The notes: generated by a model from the letters alone, not told the origin. Counted from the stretch's first letter, positions 43,454 through 51,590 are shown. The stretch is DNA of 64,000 bases from CBDFKF01 sp965248765 (GCA_965248765.1 CBDFKF010000004.1:1984001-2048000); one strand, 5' to 3'. Translations and numbers: made by a program.

Positions 43454-43722
43454 ATGAGACACATTCCTGGCGTTGACCGCTCTCAGGTTCTGCTTCTGCC
43501 GGAAGCAGTGGACGATTACGTGGGCCGGGATAACCCGGTCCGTTTCATCGATGCCTTCGTGGATGGTTTGGACCTAGCGGCCGCTGGTTTCGAGCGCGCC
43601 GCGGCGAAGGCGATAGGTCGTCCCGGCTACGATCCGGCGGACCTGCTGAAGCTCTACATATACGGCTATCTCAATCGGGTACGTTCGAGCCGCCGGCTGG
43701 AGGCAGAGAGCAAGCGTAATCT
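43454..43722 (+). pseudogene. IS1182-family transposase N-terminal fragment nested in IS21
   Basis: ATG 43454 starts MRHIPGVDRSQVLLLPEAVD, followed by DNPVRFIDAFVDGLDLAAAG and KLYIYGYLNRVRSSRRLEAE. This is the N-terminal domain of an IS1182-type transposase. It differs from the fragments at 14045 and 42922, so at least three such elements have visited this region. The catalytic domain has been deleted, fusing the frame to the istB remnant. Confidence 0.8.
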
Positions 43723-43737
43723 CGAAGGGCCCTCGGC

Positions 43738-44106
43738 GTGCGCTTCGCCACAGCCTCCCATCTGGTCCACGAGCTGATCGAGGCGCGCGACGAGAAGAGG
43801 CTGCTCCGCCTCCAGGCCCAGCTCGCCAGGGTCAATCTCCTGATCGTCGACGAGCTCGGCTACGGGCCCCTGTCGCAGACCAGAAGCGAGCTGCTGTTCG
43901 ACGTCTTCAGCCGGCGCTACGAGAACGGCGCCACCATCGTGACCTCAAACCTGCCCTTCCAGGAATGGACGACGGTGTTCGCCAGCGAGCGCCTCACCGG
44001 CGCGCTGCTCGACCGCATCACCCACCATGGCCATATCCTGGAGATCAACGGCGAGAGCTACCGCCTCAAGCAGAGCCGGTCACGACGCCGGCAACCGTCC
44101 GAATAA
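43738..44106 (+). pseudogene. IS21-family IstB ATPase, N-terminally truncated
   Basis: The 122-codon frame from GTG 43738 carries the central and C-terminal parts of IstB. These are RFATASHLVHELIEARDEKR, Walker B in VNLLIVDELGYGPLS, sensor 1 in TIVTSNLPFQEW and the end LTGALLDRITHHGHILEING. Walker A (GPxGxGKTH) and about 110 N-terminal residues are missing, so it cannot hydrolyse ATP. Confidence 0.85.
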
Positions 44107-44113
44107 CCCCCCG

Positions 44114-44161
44114 CTTGTCCCCGTCGGCCCACAGCCCCCTCCCGTGGACTACGGGGACAAG
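44114..44161 (+). repeat. Inverted repeat near IS21 right end
   Basis: CTTGTCCCCGT and ACGGGGACAAG are perfect 11-bp arms 26 bases apart, beginning 8 bases after the istB stop. The element end is probably at about 44183 (TGTACTGCGGG on the other strand). IS21 elements usually have repeated transposase-binding boxes here. Confidence 0.6.
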
Positions 44162-44817
44162 CTACCACCCAGCCCGCAGTACATTTTTACGACGCCGTTG
44201 ACAATGGGCGCCGCCCGGATCGCGCGGGCCAGGTTTTCCGCCTTGCCGAGCGCATCCTGGAGATCGCTCTGCGCGAGAATGACGCCGAACTCATCGCCGC
44301 CCAGCCGGCCGACGATGTCGGAATCGCGCACGTTGTGGAGCAGTGTGTTGGCAACCTGCAACAGCGCCGCATCGCCGGCAGTATGGCCGTAGGTGTCGTT
44401 GATGCCCTTCAGGCCGTTGAGGTCGAAGTAGACGACGCTATTCGACGTCCCGTAGCGCTCTGTGACCGAGATGTATCGCGTCAGCTCGCGGACGAAGGCC
44501 CGCCGGTTGGCGATGGGTGCGAGCGGATCCTGATCGGCCAGCCGCTCGAGGCTCGCCAGTCGCTCGCGGGTTCGGTCGACCTCCTTGCGCAGGCCCTCGA
44601 CCTCGGCCATGAGCGAGACCAGCGCCGCCCTGACCTTCGCGGTCAGCTCGGGCTCGGGGATGCCCATCACCGAAACCGTATCGGCGATGTCGCGGGGGCC
44701 GGCAGGCTCCGCATCGGCAATCGCGCCCGATTCGGTTGAGCGCTGCACCCGTCGTGTCTCCACCGTGCGGCGGACCGCCGCCACACCGGGCGCCTTAGGG
44801 GTTTCGCTGACCGCCAT
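44149..44817 (-). pseudogene. GGDEF-domain protein, 3' end removed by IS21 remnant
   Basis: The frame gives 222 residues. A charged N-terminal region and a short coiled coil (residues 60-95, VSLMAEVEGLRKEVDRTRER) precede a GGDEF domain from residue ~97. The domain has DQDPLAPIANRRAF, YFDLNGLKGINDTYGH and the diguanylate cyclase signature LGGDEFGV. Homology stops at about residue 208 where the IS21 end begins (44183), so the last ~30 residues, including the final beta strand and helix, are replaced by IS-derived sequence. The active-site half is present but the fold is incomplete. No sensory domain or membrane span is seen. Confidence 0.82.
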
Positions 44818-45003
44818 GTTTCCCTAACTCAAGGCGTCTAACCATGCATCCCAGCCGCCGGGAGGGGTCAGCCACAGACTGAATCACCATACTTCACAAC
44901 GGCTTAAGATGCACGTGCGCTAGCCCAGTCCGATCGTAGTCAGGCCCGCGCGCCGCCTGATTGGCCGCTCGCCGGCGCGCTCCTATAATCCCGCTTCCTG
45001 ACG

Positions 45004-45513
45004 ATGGTTGGTGTGATGGCAGACACAACGCCACGCGTTGGCATTCTCATGGGCAGCCAGAGCGACTGGGACACCATGCGCCATGTCGGCGAGGTGCTGA
45101 CTGAGCTCGGCATCGCCAACGAGAGCCTGGTCATCTCGGCTCACCGTCGGCCCACCCGCCTCATGGAGTACGCTGGCGGCGCCCGCGAACGTGGCCTTCA
45201 GGTGCTGGTTGCGGGCGCAGGCGGAGCCGCGGCGCTGCCCGGCATGGTCGCGGCGCTCACCACCCTGCCCGTCTTCGGCGTGCCGATTCAAACCTCGGCC
45301 TTGGGTGGCCTCGACAGCCTGCTCTCGATCGTGCAAATGCCGCGCGGCGTGCCGGTCGGGACATTGGCGATCGGCCAGGCCGGCGCCGTCAACGCCGGGT
45401 TGCTTGCGGCAGCGGTGATCGCCGTTGGCGATCCCGCGGCCGCGGCCGCATTGGACGGGTGGCGTGAACGTCGCAACACCTCGCTCTCCGAAGACCCGGC
45501 TCCCGCCACCTAG
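45004..45513 (+). CDS. purE: N5-carboxyaminoimidazole ribonucleotide mutase
   Basis: The 169-residue product is a class I PurE. It has RVGILMGSQSDWDTM with the GS-x-SD substrate loop, VISAHRRPTRLMEY with the catalytic His, and AGAGGAAALPGMVAALT. PVGTLAIGQAGAVNAGLLAA follows. The enzyme moves the carboxylate of N5-CAIR to CAIR in purine synthesis. The ~12-residue C-terminal tail rich in Pro and Ala is an extension. An alternative ATG lies at 45016. The usual partner purK is not next to it; the next gene is a membrane cNMP-binding-like protein. Confidence 0.93.
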   Translation: MVGVMADTTPRVGILMGSQSDWDTMRHVGEVLTELGIANESLVISAHRRPTRLMEYAGGARERGLQVLVAGAGGAAALPGMVAALTTLPVFGVPIQTSALGGLDSLLSIVQMPRGVPVGTLAIGQAGAVNAGLLAAAVIAVGDPAAAAALDGWRERRNTSLSEDPAPAT

Positions 45514-45602
45514 CCGCTCACCCGATCACACCCGAGACCCCGCGAGCGATTCCTGTGGGGCCCCACGGATCACCAGAATTTCATCAGCGAAGGGCACGGG
45601 CG

Positions 45603-46289
45603 ATGACCGCACCGGAATTCCAACTCGATCTGTTCGAGGGCCTCGGCCACCTCTCCTACATGTTGATTGCCGCTTCGTTTCTGTTGCGCGACATCCTGCT
45701 GCTGCGGATGGTCGCCCTGCTGCTGCGGATGGTCGCCGTCGTCGCCGCCGCCTGCAACCTGACGTTCGGGTATTTCGCGCCCGAGCAGCCCAACCTGATC
45801 GTCGTGTTTTGGCAGGCGGTATTCATCCTCATCAACACGACCTGGAGCGTCATCCTCATCCGTGAGCGCCGCGGCGTCCGCTTCAGCGAAGAAGAGCGCG
45901 AGCTCTACCAGACCATCTTCCGTGCATTCTCACCGCTCGAGTTCATGAAGGTGATGCGGATTGCCCGATGGGAGAACGCGCCGGTCGGCACCGAGCTCGC
46001 CCATACCGGCGACACCCTCGGCTCGCTGATGCTGATCTACAAGGGCGAGGCCGAGGTGGCCCGCCCGGATGGCGGCACGGTGCGGATCAAGGACGGCGCC
46101 TTTGTCGGCGAGATGAGCTTCATCCGCGGCGGCACCGCAACGGCGACCGTCGCGACCACCCAGCCGACCCGCTACATCGCCTGGCCCAAACCCGAGCTGC
46201 GCGCGCTTATCAACCGCAACCCATCGATGCGCTCGGCGCTACAGACTGTGTTCAGCGAAGACCTAGCGGAGAAACTGTTGCAAAGCTGA
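45603..46289 (+). CDS. Membrane protein with cyclic-nucleotide-binding (Popeye-like) domain
   Basis: The 228-residue protein from ATG 45603 has two or three N-terminal membrane segments (residues ~12-80) followed by a cNMP-binding jelly roll (residues ~115-220). ELAHTGDTLGSLMLIYKGEA opens the domain, and the phosphate-binding-cassette position reads DGAFVGEMSFIRGGTATATV. The conserved Arg of the cassette (R-A-A) is replaced by Thr, so ligand binding is uncertain. Layout and size recall bacterial Popeye-like proteins. An exact 21-bp tandem duplication adds seven residues inside a membrane segment. AAGGGCA precedes the start. Confidence 0.78.
   Translation: MTAPEFQLDLFEGLGHLSYMLIAASFLLRDILLLRMVALLLRMVAVVAAACNLTFGYFAPEQPNLIVVFWQAVFILINTTWSVILIRERRGVRFSEEERELYQTIFRAFSPLEFMKVMRIARWENAPVGTELAHTGDTLGSLMLIYKGEAEVARPDGGTVRIKDGAFVGEMSFIRGGTATATVATTQPTRYIAWPKPELRALINRNPSMRSALQTVFSEDLAEKLLQS
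45696..45737 (+). repeat. Exact 21-bp tandem duplication
   Basis: CTGCTGCTGCGGATGGTCGCC occurs twice in direct succession (45696-45716, 45717-45737) within the membrane-segment codons of the Popeye-like gene. It doubles LLLRMVA in frame. It may be a polymorphic slippage site that changes the length and charge of a transmembrane helix. Confidence 0.9.
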
Positions 46290-46306
46290 TCAGGCCGTGC
46301 GCGAGC

Positions 46307-46951
46307 CTAACCGAAGCGGCGGGGCGCCAGCCCCTCGCGCAAGCGCCACACCGACGGCAGCCGATCGAGCGCCGCCTCCAGCCGGCCGCGCGCTTTTTGC
46401 ACGCGCATCACATCCTCGATGCGCCGATCGAGAAAGGCCCATGTGTCCGCGGCATCGTCCGACTCGTCGTTGAGCCAGAACAGCACGGTCGAGGAGTACA
46501 CCCCGGCCAGCAGTACGCGCTTGGTATAGAAGTTGTGGTCGGTTGAGGTATCGCCGATGGCGTACCAGATGGCATCGACCGTGCGATAGAGCGCCCGCGC
46601 GCTCCACACTGCGTAGGCCGGAGTCGCGGCGAGCGCGAGCGCCCGGCGTGCCGCCTCGCGCTTGGCTGATTGGGGTTCGATCCTGAGCCGGACGGCGGTC
46701 GCGATACGCTCGCGTATGCGCATCGCCTCGAGATCTCGCTTGGCAATGGCCGCTTCCATACGGCGATCGCCCTCGCGCGCATAGAAATCGAGAAGCTCGG
46801 CCGCGCCGCCCGGAAAGGCGATGCGGGCCTCAGCCTCGGATAGGTCGACATCGCGCGCAGCAGCGCTCAGTGCGCGCGCGCTCCAGCCGTCGAACGGCAC
46901 GTGGCCGAGCGCGGCTTTCAACAGCGCCCGTTTGACCTGCTCAGTCGGCAT
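46307..46951 (-). CDS. Ubiquinone biosynthesis protein COQ9
   Basis: The 214-residue protein has the TetR-like COQ9 fold. The N-terminal VPFDGWSARALSAAARDVDL is followed by the conserved helical block TVDAIWYAIGDTSTDHNFYT and then KRVLLAGVYSSTVLFWLNDE. TWAFLDRRIEDVMRVQKARG forms the end of the domain. COQ9 binds lipid and presents ubiquinone precursors to the COQ7 hydroxylase at the membrane. It is characteristic of alphaproteobacteria and mitochondria. Its start overlaps the end of the def gene by 11 bases, so the two form an operon. Confidence 0.9.
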   Translation of the reverse strand: MPTEQVKRALLKAALGHVPFDGWSARALSAAARDVDLSEAEARIAFPGGAAELLDFYAREGDRRMEAAIAKRDLEAMRIRERIATAVRLRIEPQSAKREAARRALALAATPAYAVWSARALYRTVDAIWYAIGDTSTDHNFYTKRVLLAGVYSSTVLFWLNDESDDAADTWAFLDRRIEDVMRVQKARGRLEAALDRLPSVWRLREGLAPRRFG

Positions 46952-47546
46952 TCTCGGCGGCGGCTCGTTCGTCGGCGTCGTGAATCAGATGCTTGAGTTC
47001 AGTCTCGAACACCAGCTCGGAGAGGTCCGTCATCCGCTGCGGATAAAGGATACCGTCGAGGTGGTCGCACTCGTGCTGGACCACGCGAGCGTGCATGCCC
47101 TCGGCGGTGTGCTCTATCGGCGTGCCGTCGAGCGAGAGGCCGCCGTAACGGATGCGGAGATAGCGCGGCACACGCCCACGCAAGCCCGGCACCGACAGGC
47201 AGCCCTCCCAACCCAGCTCCATCTCGTCATCGAGTGGTTCGATGACGGGGTTGATCAAGACCGTGAACGGGACGTCATCCTCTGCCTCGCCGGGTTCGGC
47301 TCCCTCGCCTGTGCCGGCCTCGCCACGTGCGTACTCCGCCGCGCGTTCGCCGGGAATCGCGAAGATCACCAGCCGCTTGGGTACGTAAATTTGCGGCGCG
47401 GCGAGCCCGAGGCCGTCGGCATCGTCCATCGTCTCGAGCATATGCGGCACCAGCCGCTGAACCTCGGGCACCAGTGGGTCGACGATCTCCTCGGCACGGC
47501 GGCTCAGCACGGGATGGCCCATGCGCGCGATCTTCAGAATGGCCAT
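46941..47546 (-). CDS. def: Peptide deformylase
   Basis: The protein has all three deformylase motifs: GLGLAAPQIYVPKR, WEGCLSVPGLRG with the Cys ligand, and VVQHECDHLDGILY with the HExxH-type zinc ligands. It removes the formyl group from nascent N-terminal Met. ATG 47546 starts a 201-residue product; a TTG nine bases earlier is less likely. Unusual is an acidic, Gly-rich insertion of about 20 residues (RGEAGTGEGAEPGEAEDD, residues ~100-118) before the FTVLINP strand, which makes it longer than typical enzymes. It is divergent from rpsU. Confidence 0.93.
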   Translation of the reverse strand: MAILKIARMGHPVLSRRAEEIVDPLVPEVQRLVPHMLETMDDADGLGLAAPQIYVPKRLVIFAIPGERAAEYARGEAGTGEGAEPGEAEDDVPFTVLINPVIEPLDDEMELGWEGCLSVPGLRGRVPRYLRIRYGGLSLDGTPIEHTAEGMHARVVQHECDHLDGILYPQRMTDLSELVFETELKHLIHDADERAAAENAD

Positions 47547-47702
47547 GCGCGACAATATAAACGCCGCGCTCCCGCGGCAAACGCAGGTCTGCGCCAGGTC
47601 TCAACCGGGCGTGTGCCTTCCCAACGGGCGGCAGTTGTGGTATCAACCGCCCTCTGCCGCTCCCCGCAACCAAGCTTTGACCCACGGAGGCAGCTCGGAC
47701 AG

Positions 47703-47903
47703 TTGCAAGTCATCGTACGCGACAACAACGTCGATCAGGCCCTGAAGGTCCTGAAGAAAAAGATGCAGCGCGAGGGCATCTTTAGGGAGATGAAGTTGCG
47801 CCACCACTACGAGAAGCCCTCGGAAAAGAGAGCCCGCGAACGGGCCGAGGCGATCCGCCGCGCCCGCAAGCTAGCGCGTAAGCGCGCGCAGAAAGAACCC
47901 TAG
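47703..47903 (+). CDS. rpsU: 30S ribosomal protein S21, TTG start
   Basis: This 66-residue product (starting MQVIVRDNNVDQALKVLKKK, then REGIFREMKLRHHYEKPSEK and an Arg/Lys-rich tail) is a complete S21. S21 sits on the small-subunit platform near the anti-Shine-Dalgarno helix and aids initiation. The only start that gives the family N-terminus is TTG at 47703, with GGAGG about 12 bases upstream. A longer frame from 46821 reads through the deformylase gene in antisense and is not real. No ATG or GTG lies nearby in frame. It is monocistronic. Confidence 0.93.
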   Translation: MQVIVRDNNVDQALKVLKKKMQREGIFREMKLRHHYEKPSEKRARERAEAIRRARKLARKRAQKEP

Positions 47904-48106
47904 GCGCAGCGACCCGCCGCCCCGGCGGCACTCACCCAAGACCGCCAAACCGACCGGCCAACACGCTGGCCGATCCCGCGCGCCCGCGCCGAATCTCCTT
48001 TCCGGCTGGCGGGAGAGGGAGAATTGAGGCGCCCGCCCACTCGATAACACCCTTCCCACTTGATGGAGGAGGGTTTGGGTGGGGGTGATCCTCGGCGGCA
48101 ATGACG
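47904..48106. other. Intergenic region with partial palindromic repeats
   Basis: Nothing coding is visible. GGCGGGAGAGGGAGAATTGAGG near 48010 is a degraded half of the CTCTCCCGC palindromic repeat found complete at 48107. TGGAGGAGGGTTTGGGTGGGGG near 48063 belongs to the same repeat class. Confidence 0.5.
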
Positions 48107-48152
48107 CCCTCTCCCGCGGGCGGGAGAGGGCTGGGGTGAGGGGTGAGGGTGG
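48107..48152. repeat. CTCTCCCGC/GCGGGAGAG palindromic repeat, copy A
   Basis: CCCTCTCCCGC and GCGGGAGAGGG form a perfect stem, followed by CTGGGGTGAGGG and a second GTGAGGGTGG. Variants lie at 51532-51580 and 60784-60821, always between genes. The arrangement is that of a dispersed alphaproteobacterial palindromic unit. Confidence 0.8.
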
Positions 48153-48160
48153 CCTCATGG

Positions 48161-48244
48161 TTCGAGACGGCGCTCCGTGCCTCCTCAGCACGACGCGACG
48201 TGAGCTCCCCTCATCCTGAGGGCGAGCAACGCGAGCGTCTCGAA
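48161..48244. repeat. 84-bp palindromic element with TTCGAGACG/CGTCTCGAA ends
   Basis: The unit begins TTCGAGACGGCGCT and ends GAGCGTCTCGAA. An inner CCTCATCCTGAGGG palindrome is visible. This is a second class of dispersed repeat seen widely in alphaproteobacterial intergenic DNA. It lies between rpsU and pntB, downstream of both, so it may act as a bidirectional terminator. Confidence 0.7.
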
Positions 48245-48307
48245 GGATAAGGAGACTACGGCTCCCAGACGGCGCCGTCGTCGCACCGCCGCATGGAGGT
48301 ATTCGCG

Positions 48308-49693
48308 CTACAGCGCCTTGACGATGCCCTCGGCCATCGCCTTGGCATCGCCGAACAGCATCATGGTGTTGTCGCGGTAGAACACCTCGTTGTCGATGCC
48401 GGCATAGCCGGGCGCCAGGCTCCGCTTCACGAACAGCACCGTCCGCGCGTTCTCGACATCGAGGATCGGCATGCCGTAGATCGGGCTCTGCGGATCTTTC
48501 TTGGCGGCCGGGTTGACCACGTCGTTGGCGCCGATGACGAACGCGACGTCGGTGGTGGCGAGGTCGGCGTTGATGTCCTCGAGCTCGAAGATGTCGTCGT
48601 AGGGCACGTTGGCCTCGGCCAGCAGGACGTTCATGTGGCCCGGCATGCGGCCGGCCACCGGGTGGATCGCATAGCGCACGCGGACCCCGGCCGCGGTCAA
48701 AAGATCCGCCATCTCGCGCACGGCGTGCTGCGCCTGGGCGACCGCCAGCCCGTAGCCCGGAACGATGATGACCGAGCCGGCGTTCTTCATGACGAAGGCG
48801 GCATCATCGGCACTGCCCGGCTTGACGTTCTTGTCGCCGATCGCGACCACGCTTGCGTCGGCCTCGCCGCCGAAGCCGCCGAGAATGACGCTGAAAAACG
48901 AGCGGTTCATCGCCCGGCACATGATGTAGCTGAGGATGGCGCCCGATGAGCCCACCAGCGCTCCGGTGATGATCAGCGCGGTGTTCTCGAGCGTGAAACC
49001 GATGCCGGCGGCGGCCCAGCCGGAGTAGGAGTTGAGCATCGAGATGACCACCGGCATGTCGGCGCCGCCGATCGGGATGATGATCAGGATGCCGATCAGA
49101 AAGGCGAGCGCGGTGACAACCCAGAACGCATCTGTCGACTGCGAAGCGCAGAAATAAATGACAGCGGCGAGGATCACCAGGCCGATCAGCAAGTTGAGCC
49201 AGTGCTGGCCGGGAAACACCACTGGCGCGCCGTTCACCAGCCCCTGCAGCTTAGCGAAGGCAACCACCGAGCCCGAAAAGGTGACCGCGCCGATCACCAG
49301 CCCGAGGCTCATCTCGATCAAGCTCGCGAGCTTGATATGCCCGACGGTGCCGATGTCGTAGGCCTCCGGTGCGTAGAGGGCGGCGGCGGCGACCAGCACC
49401 GCGGCCATGCCGACCAGGCTGTGGAACGCCGCCACCAGCTGCGGCATGGCCGTCATGTGAATGCGCAGCGCGATGACGGTGCCGATGGCGCCGCCGATCA
49501 CCAGACCGAGGATGATCAGGTCGTAGCCGACGACCGCGGGGTTCGCCACCGTTGTCAGGATGGCGATGACCATGCCGATGATGCCGAACACGTTGCCCCG
49601 GCGCGCCGTTGCGGGCGAGCTCAGCCCCCGCAGGGCCATGATGAAGCAGATGGCCGCGATCACATAGGCAAGCGCGGAAAGGTTAGCCGACAT
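48308..49693 (-). CDS. pntB: NAD(P) transhydrogenase subunit beta
   Basis: The 461-residue protein has about nine N-terminal membrane spans (domain II, residues 1-270) and the C-terminal NADP-binding domain III with VIIVPGYGLAVAQAQHAVRE and VIGANDVVNPAA. The end is EVFYRDNTMMLFGDAKAMAE. With the alpha subunits it uses the proton gradient to drive hydride transfer from NADH to NADP+, supplying NADPH. It is the last gene of a four-gene minus-strand operon, six bases after the small alpha-2 subunit. Confidence 0.95.
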   Translation of the reverse strand: MSANLSALAYVIAAICFIMALRGLSSPATARRGNVFGIIGMVIAILTTVANPAVVGYDLIILGLVIGGAIGTVIALRIHMTAMPQLVAAFHSLVGMAAVLVAAAALYAPEAYDIGTVGHIKLASLIEMSLGLVIGAVTFSGSVVAFAKLQGLVNGAPVVFPGQHWLNLLIGLVILAAVIYFCASQSTDAFWVVTALAFLIGILIIIPIGGADMPVVISMLNSYSGWAAAGIGFTLENTALIITGALVGSSGAILSYIMCRAMNRSFFSVILGGFGGEADASVVAIGDKNVKPGSADDAAFVMKNAGSVIIVPGYGLAVAQAQHAVREMADLLTAAGVRVRYAIHPVAGRMPGHMNVLLAEANVPYDDIFELEDINADLATTDVAFVIGANDVVNPAAKKDPQSPIYGMPILDVENARTVLFVKRSLAPGYAGIDNEVFYRDNTMMLFGDAKAMAEGIVKAL

Positions 49694-49699
49694 GCGGCA

Positions 49700-50002
49700 T
49701 CACCGCCTGGTCTTGTACATGCTGAGCATCCGCTGGGTTACAGCGAAGCCACCGAAGATGTTGATGGCCGCCAGTGCAATCGCCACGAAGCCGAGGATCT
49801 TCGAGAAGCTCATCTCGTCGGGCCCGGCAGCAATCAAGGCGCCGACGATGATGACGCTCGAGATCGCGTTGGTGACCGACATGAGTGGCGTGTGGAGCGC
49901 CGGCGTCACGCTCCAGACGACGTAATAGCCGACGAAGATCGCCAGCACGAAGACGGTGAGCTGGAAGAAGAAGGGATCTACCAATCCGGTTTCCATGGTC
50001 AC
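49700..50002 (-). CDS. pntAB: NAD(P) transhydrogenase subunit alpha part 2 (membrane)
   Basis: The 100-residue protein carries three membrane helices. It begins LTVFVLAIFVGYYVVWSVTP, continues ALHTPLMSVTNAISSVIIVG and ends VTQRMLSMYKTRR. It is the separated membrane domain of the alpha subunit, as usual in alphaproteobacteria where alpha is split in two. ATG at 50002 or 49996 are both possible. It lies 12 bases after pntAA. Confidence 0.94.
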   Translation of the reverse strand: MTMETGLVDPFFFQLTVFVLAIFVGYYVVWSVTPALHTPLMSVTNAISSVIIVGALIAAGPDEMSFSKILGFVAIALAAINIFGGFAVTQRMLSMYKTRR

Positions 50003-50014
50003 CCTTGGGTTGGC

Positions 50015-51166
50015 TCAGTCTCTGGGCAGCAGGCTCGGATGGACGATTGCGCCCTCATAGGTCAGCAGCGTCCCTTGGACGATCTCATCGTCGCGATCGA
50101 TCTTTAGTGACTTGCTCTCCTCGTCGAACAGCGCCGTCAGAAAGTTCAGCAGGTTCTTGGCATACAAGGCACTGGCATCGACCGCGATCCGGCTCGGCAC
50201 GTTGCGGTGCCCGATGATGCTGACGTCGTGAGCAAGCACGACCTCGCCGGGGCGCGACAGCGCACAGTTACCGCCGTTCTCGACCGCGAGATCGACGATC
50301 ACCGAGCCCGGCTTCATGTCCGTCACCATCTCCTCGGTGATCAAAACCGGCGCCTGACCACCGGGGATCAGCGCCGTGCAGATGACGATGTCCTGAGTCT
50401 TGAGCGTCTCGTGCGTGACCTCGGCTTGCCGCCGCCGGAACGACTCCGACATCTCGCGGGCGTAGCCGCCTGCGGTCTCCGCTGACTCTCCGGCCTCCGC
50501 CGGCACCTCAACGAAGCGCGCGCCCAGGCTCTCGATCTGCTCCTTGACCACGGGCCGGACATCGAAGGCGGAGACGATGGCGCCGAGGCGACGGGCGGTG
50601 GCGATCGCCTGCAGTCCCGCGACACCGGCTCCCAGCACGAATACCCGTGCCGGCGCGACGGTCCCGGCCGCGGTCATCATCATCGGCATCGCCCGGCCGT
50701 ACTCGGCGGTAGCATCCAGCACCGCCTTGTAGCCAGCCAGATTGCTCTGCGAGGACAGCACGTCCATGCTCTGGGCACGGGTGATTCGCGGCAGGTACTC
50801 GAGCGTCATCGCGGTAATACCGGCATTGGCATAGCGCTCCACGAGGCCGGGCTCGGCATCGGGCGCCAGCAGGCCGATCAGCACCGTCCCCTTCTTCATC
50901 AGGGCGAGCTCATCGGCACTGCCCTCGCCACAGAGCGGCGCCTGCACCTTGAAGACGACGTCGGCCTCGGCGAACGCGGCGGCCTCTCCGGCGACCACGG
51001 ATGCGCCAGCCTCGGCGAACGCCGAGTCGGGCATGGCGGCGGCCTTCCCGGCTCCCTGTTCGACCGTCACCTCGATCCCCATGCCGACCAATCGCTTGAC
51101 CGTATCGGGCGTGACGGCAACCCGGCGTTCGAACTCGCGACGCTCCCTGGGAACACCGATTCTCAT
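50015..51166 (-). CDS. pntAA: NAD(P) transhydrogenase subunit alpha part 1 (NAD-binding)
   Basis: From ATG 51166 the product has 383 residues matching AlaDH/PNT domains. MRIGVPRERREFERRVAVTP is at the N-terminus, and VFVLGAGVAGLQAIATARRL is the NAD-binding Rossmann loop. The flexible loop region contains ALIPGGQAPVLITEEMVTDM. It binds NADH in the cytoplasmic domain I. The in-frame sequence from 51430 to 51166 overlaps a short membrane-peptide gene in another frame and is not translated here. It has a weak ribosome site. Confidence 0.94.
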   Translation of the reverse strand: MRIGVPRERREFERRVAVTPDTVKRLVGMGIEVTVEQGAGKAAAMPDSAFAEAGASVVAGEAAAFAEADVVFKVQAPLCGEGSADELALMKKGTVLIGLLAPDAEPGLVERYANAGITAMTLEYLPRITRAQSMDVLSSQSNLAGYKAVLDATAEYGRAMPMMMTAAGTVAPARVFVLGAGVAGLQAIATARRLGAIVSAFDVRPVVKEQIESLGARFVEVPAEAGESAETAGGYAREMSESFRRRQAEVTHETLKTQDIVICTALIPGGQAPVLITEEMVTDMKPGSVIVDLAVENGGNCALSRPGEVVLAHDVSIIGHRNVPSRIAVDASALYAKNLLNFLTALFDEESKSLKIDRDDEIVQGTLLTYEGAIVHPSLLPRD

Positions 51167-51285
51167 GGACTGTAGTGGGGCAGATGGAGGCTGTTGTTGA
51201 TTGTTGCCTACCGTAACGGCAGGCCGCGCCGGGTCAAACGGCCGCGATGACCGTCGGGTATCAAGATCCCGTGAGGGCGCGCGGC

Positions 51286-51405
51286 TTAGAGGGTGATCAG
51301 CGCCAGCAGGACCATCACGATAGCGGAGAGGATAATGGAGATCAGCATGATGCGCGCGAAGGTCCGCCACATCCGTCTGTGTTCGGTGCTGTCCATCTGG
51401 GCCAT
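51286..51405 (-). CDS. aa3-type cytochrome c oxidase subunit IV-like peptide (39 aa)
   Basis: A 39-codon gene begins ATG 51405 with MAQMDSTEHRRMWRTFARIM and ends in a single membrane helix, LISIILSAIVMVLLALITL. Sequence style and size match the COX4_pro_2 family of tiny subunits of bacterial aa3 oxidases. The position just upstream of pntAA is recurrent in alphaproteobacteria. The charged N-terminus faces the cytoplasm and one helix spans the membrane. Whether it serves the oxidase or the transhydrogenase is not known from sequence. Confidence 0.75.
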   Translation of the reverse strand: MAQMDSTEHRRMWRTFARIMLISIILSAIVMVLLALITL

Positions 51406-51531
51406 GGTGGCACTCGCTCCCCGACTGCATGCACGTTGTTCAGACCGCTCCGAGGCTCCTTAGGGCGGGCCGGCGGCACTATATCAGAGCGCGATTTGGA
51501 CGCCAACGAACGGTCTCCCTCGCGTGGGTCC

Positions 51532-51580
51532 CCCTCTCCCGCTTGCGCCCGCTTGCGCGAGAGGGCCGGGATGAGGGTGG
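51532..51580. repeat. CTCTCCC palindromic repeat, copy B
   Basis: CCCCTCTCCCGCTTGCGC pairs with GCGCGAGAGGG, followed by CCGGGATGAGGGTGGG. It has an internal duplication CGCTTGCGC absent from copies A and C. It lies between the small oxidase-like gene and the SDR stop. Confidence 0.8.
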
Positions 51581-51590
51581 GATCCCTGCC

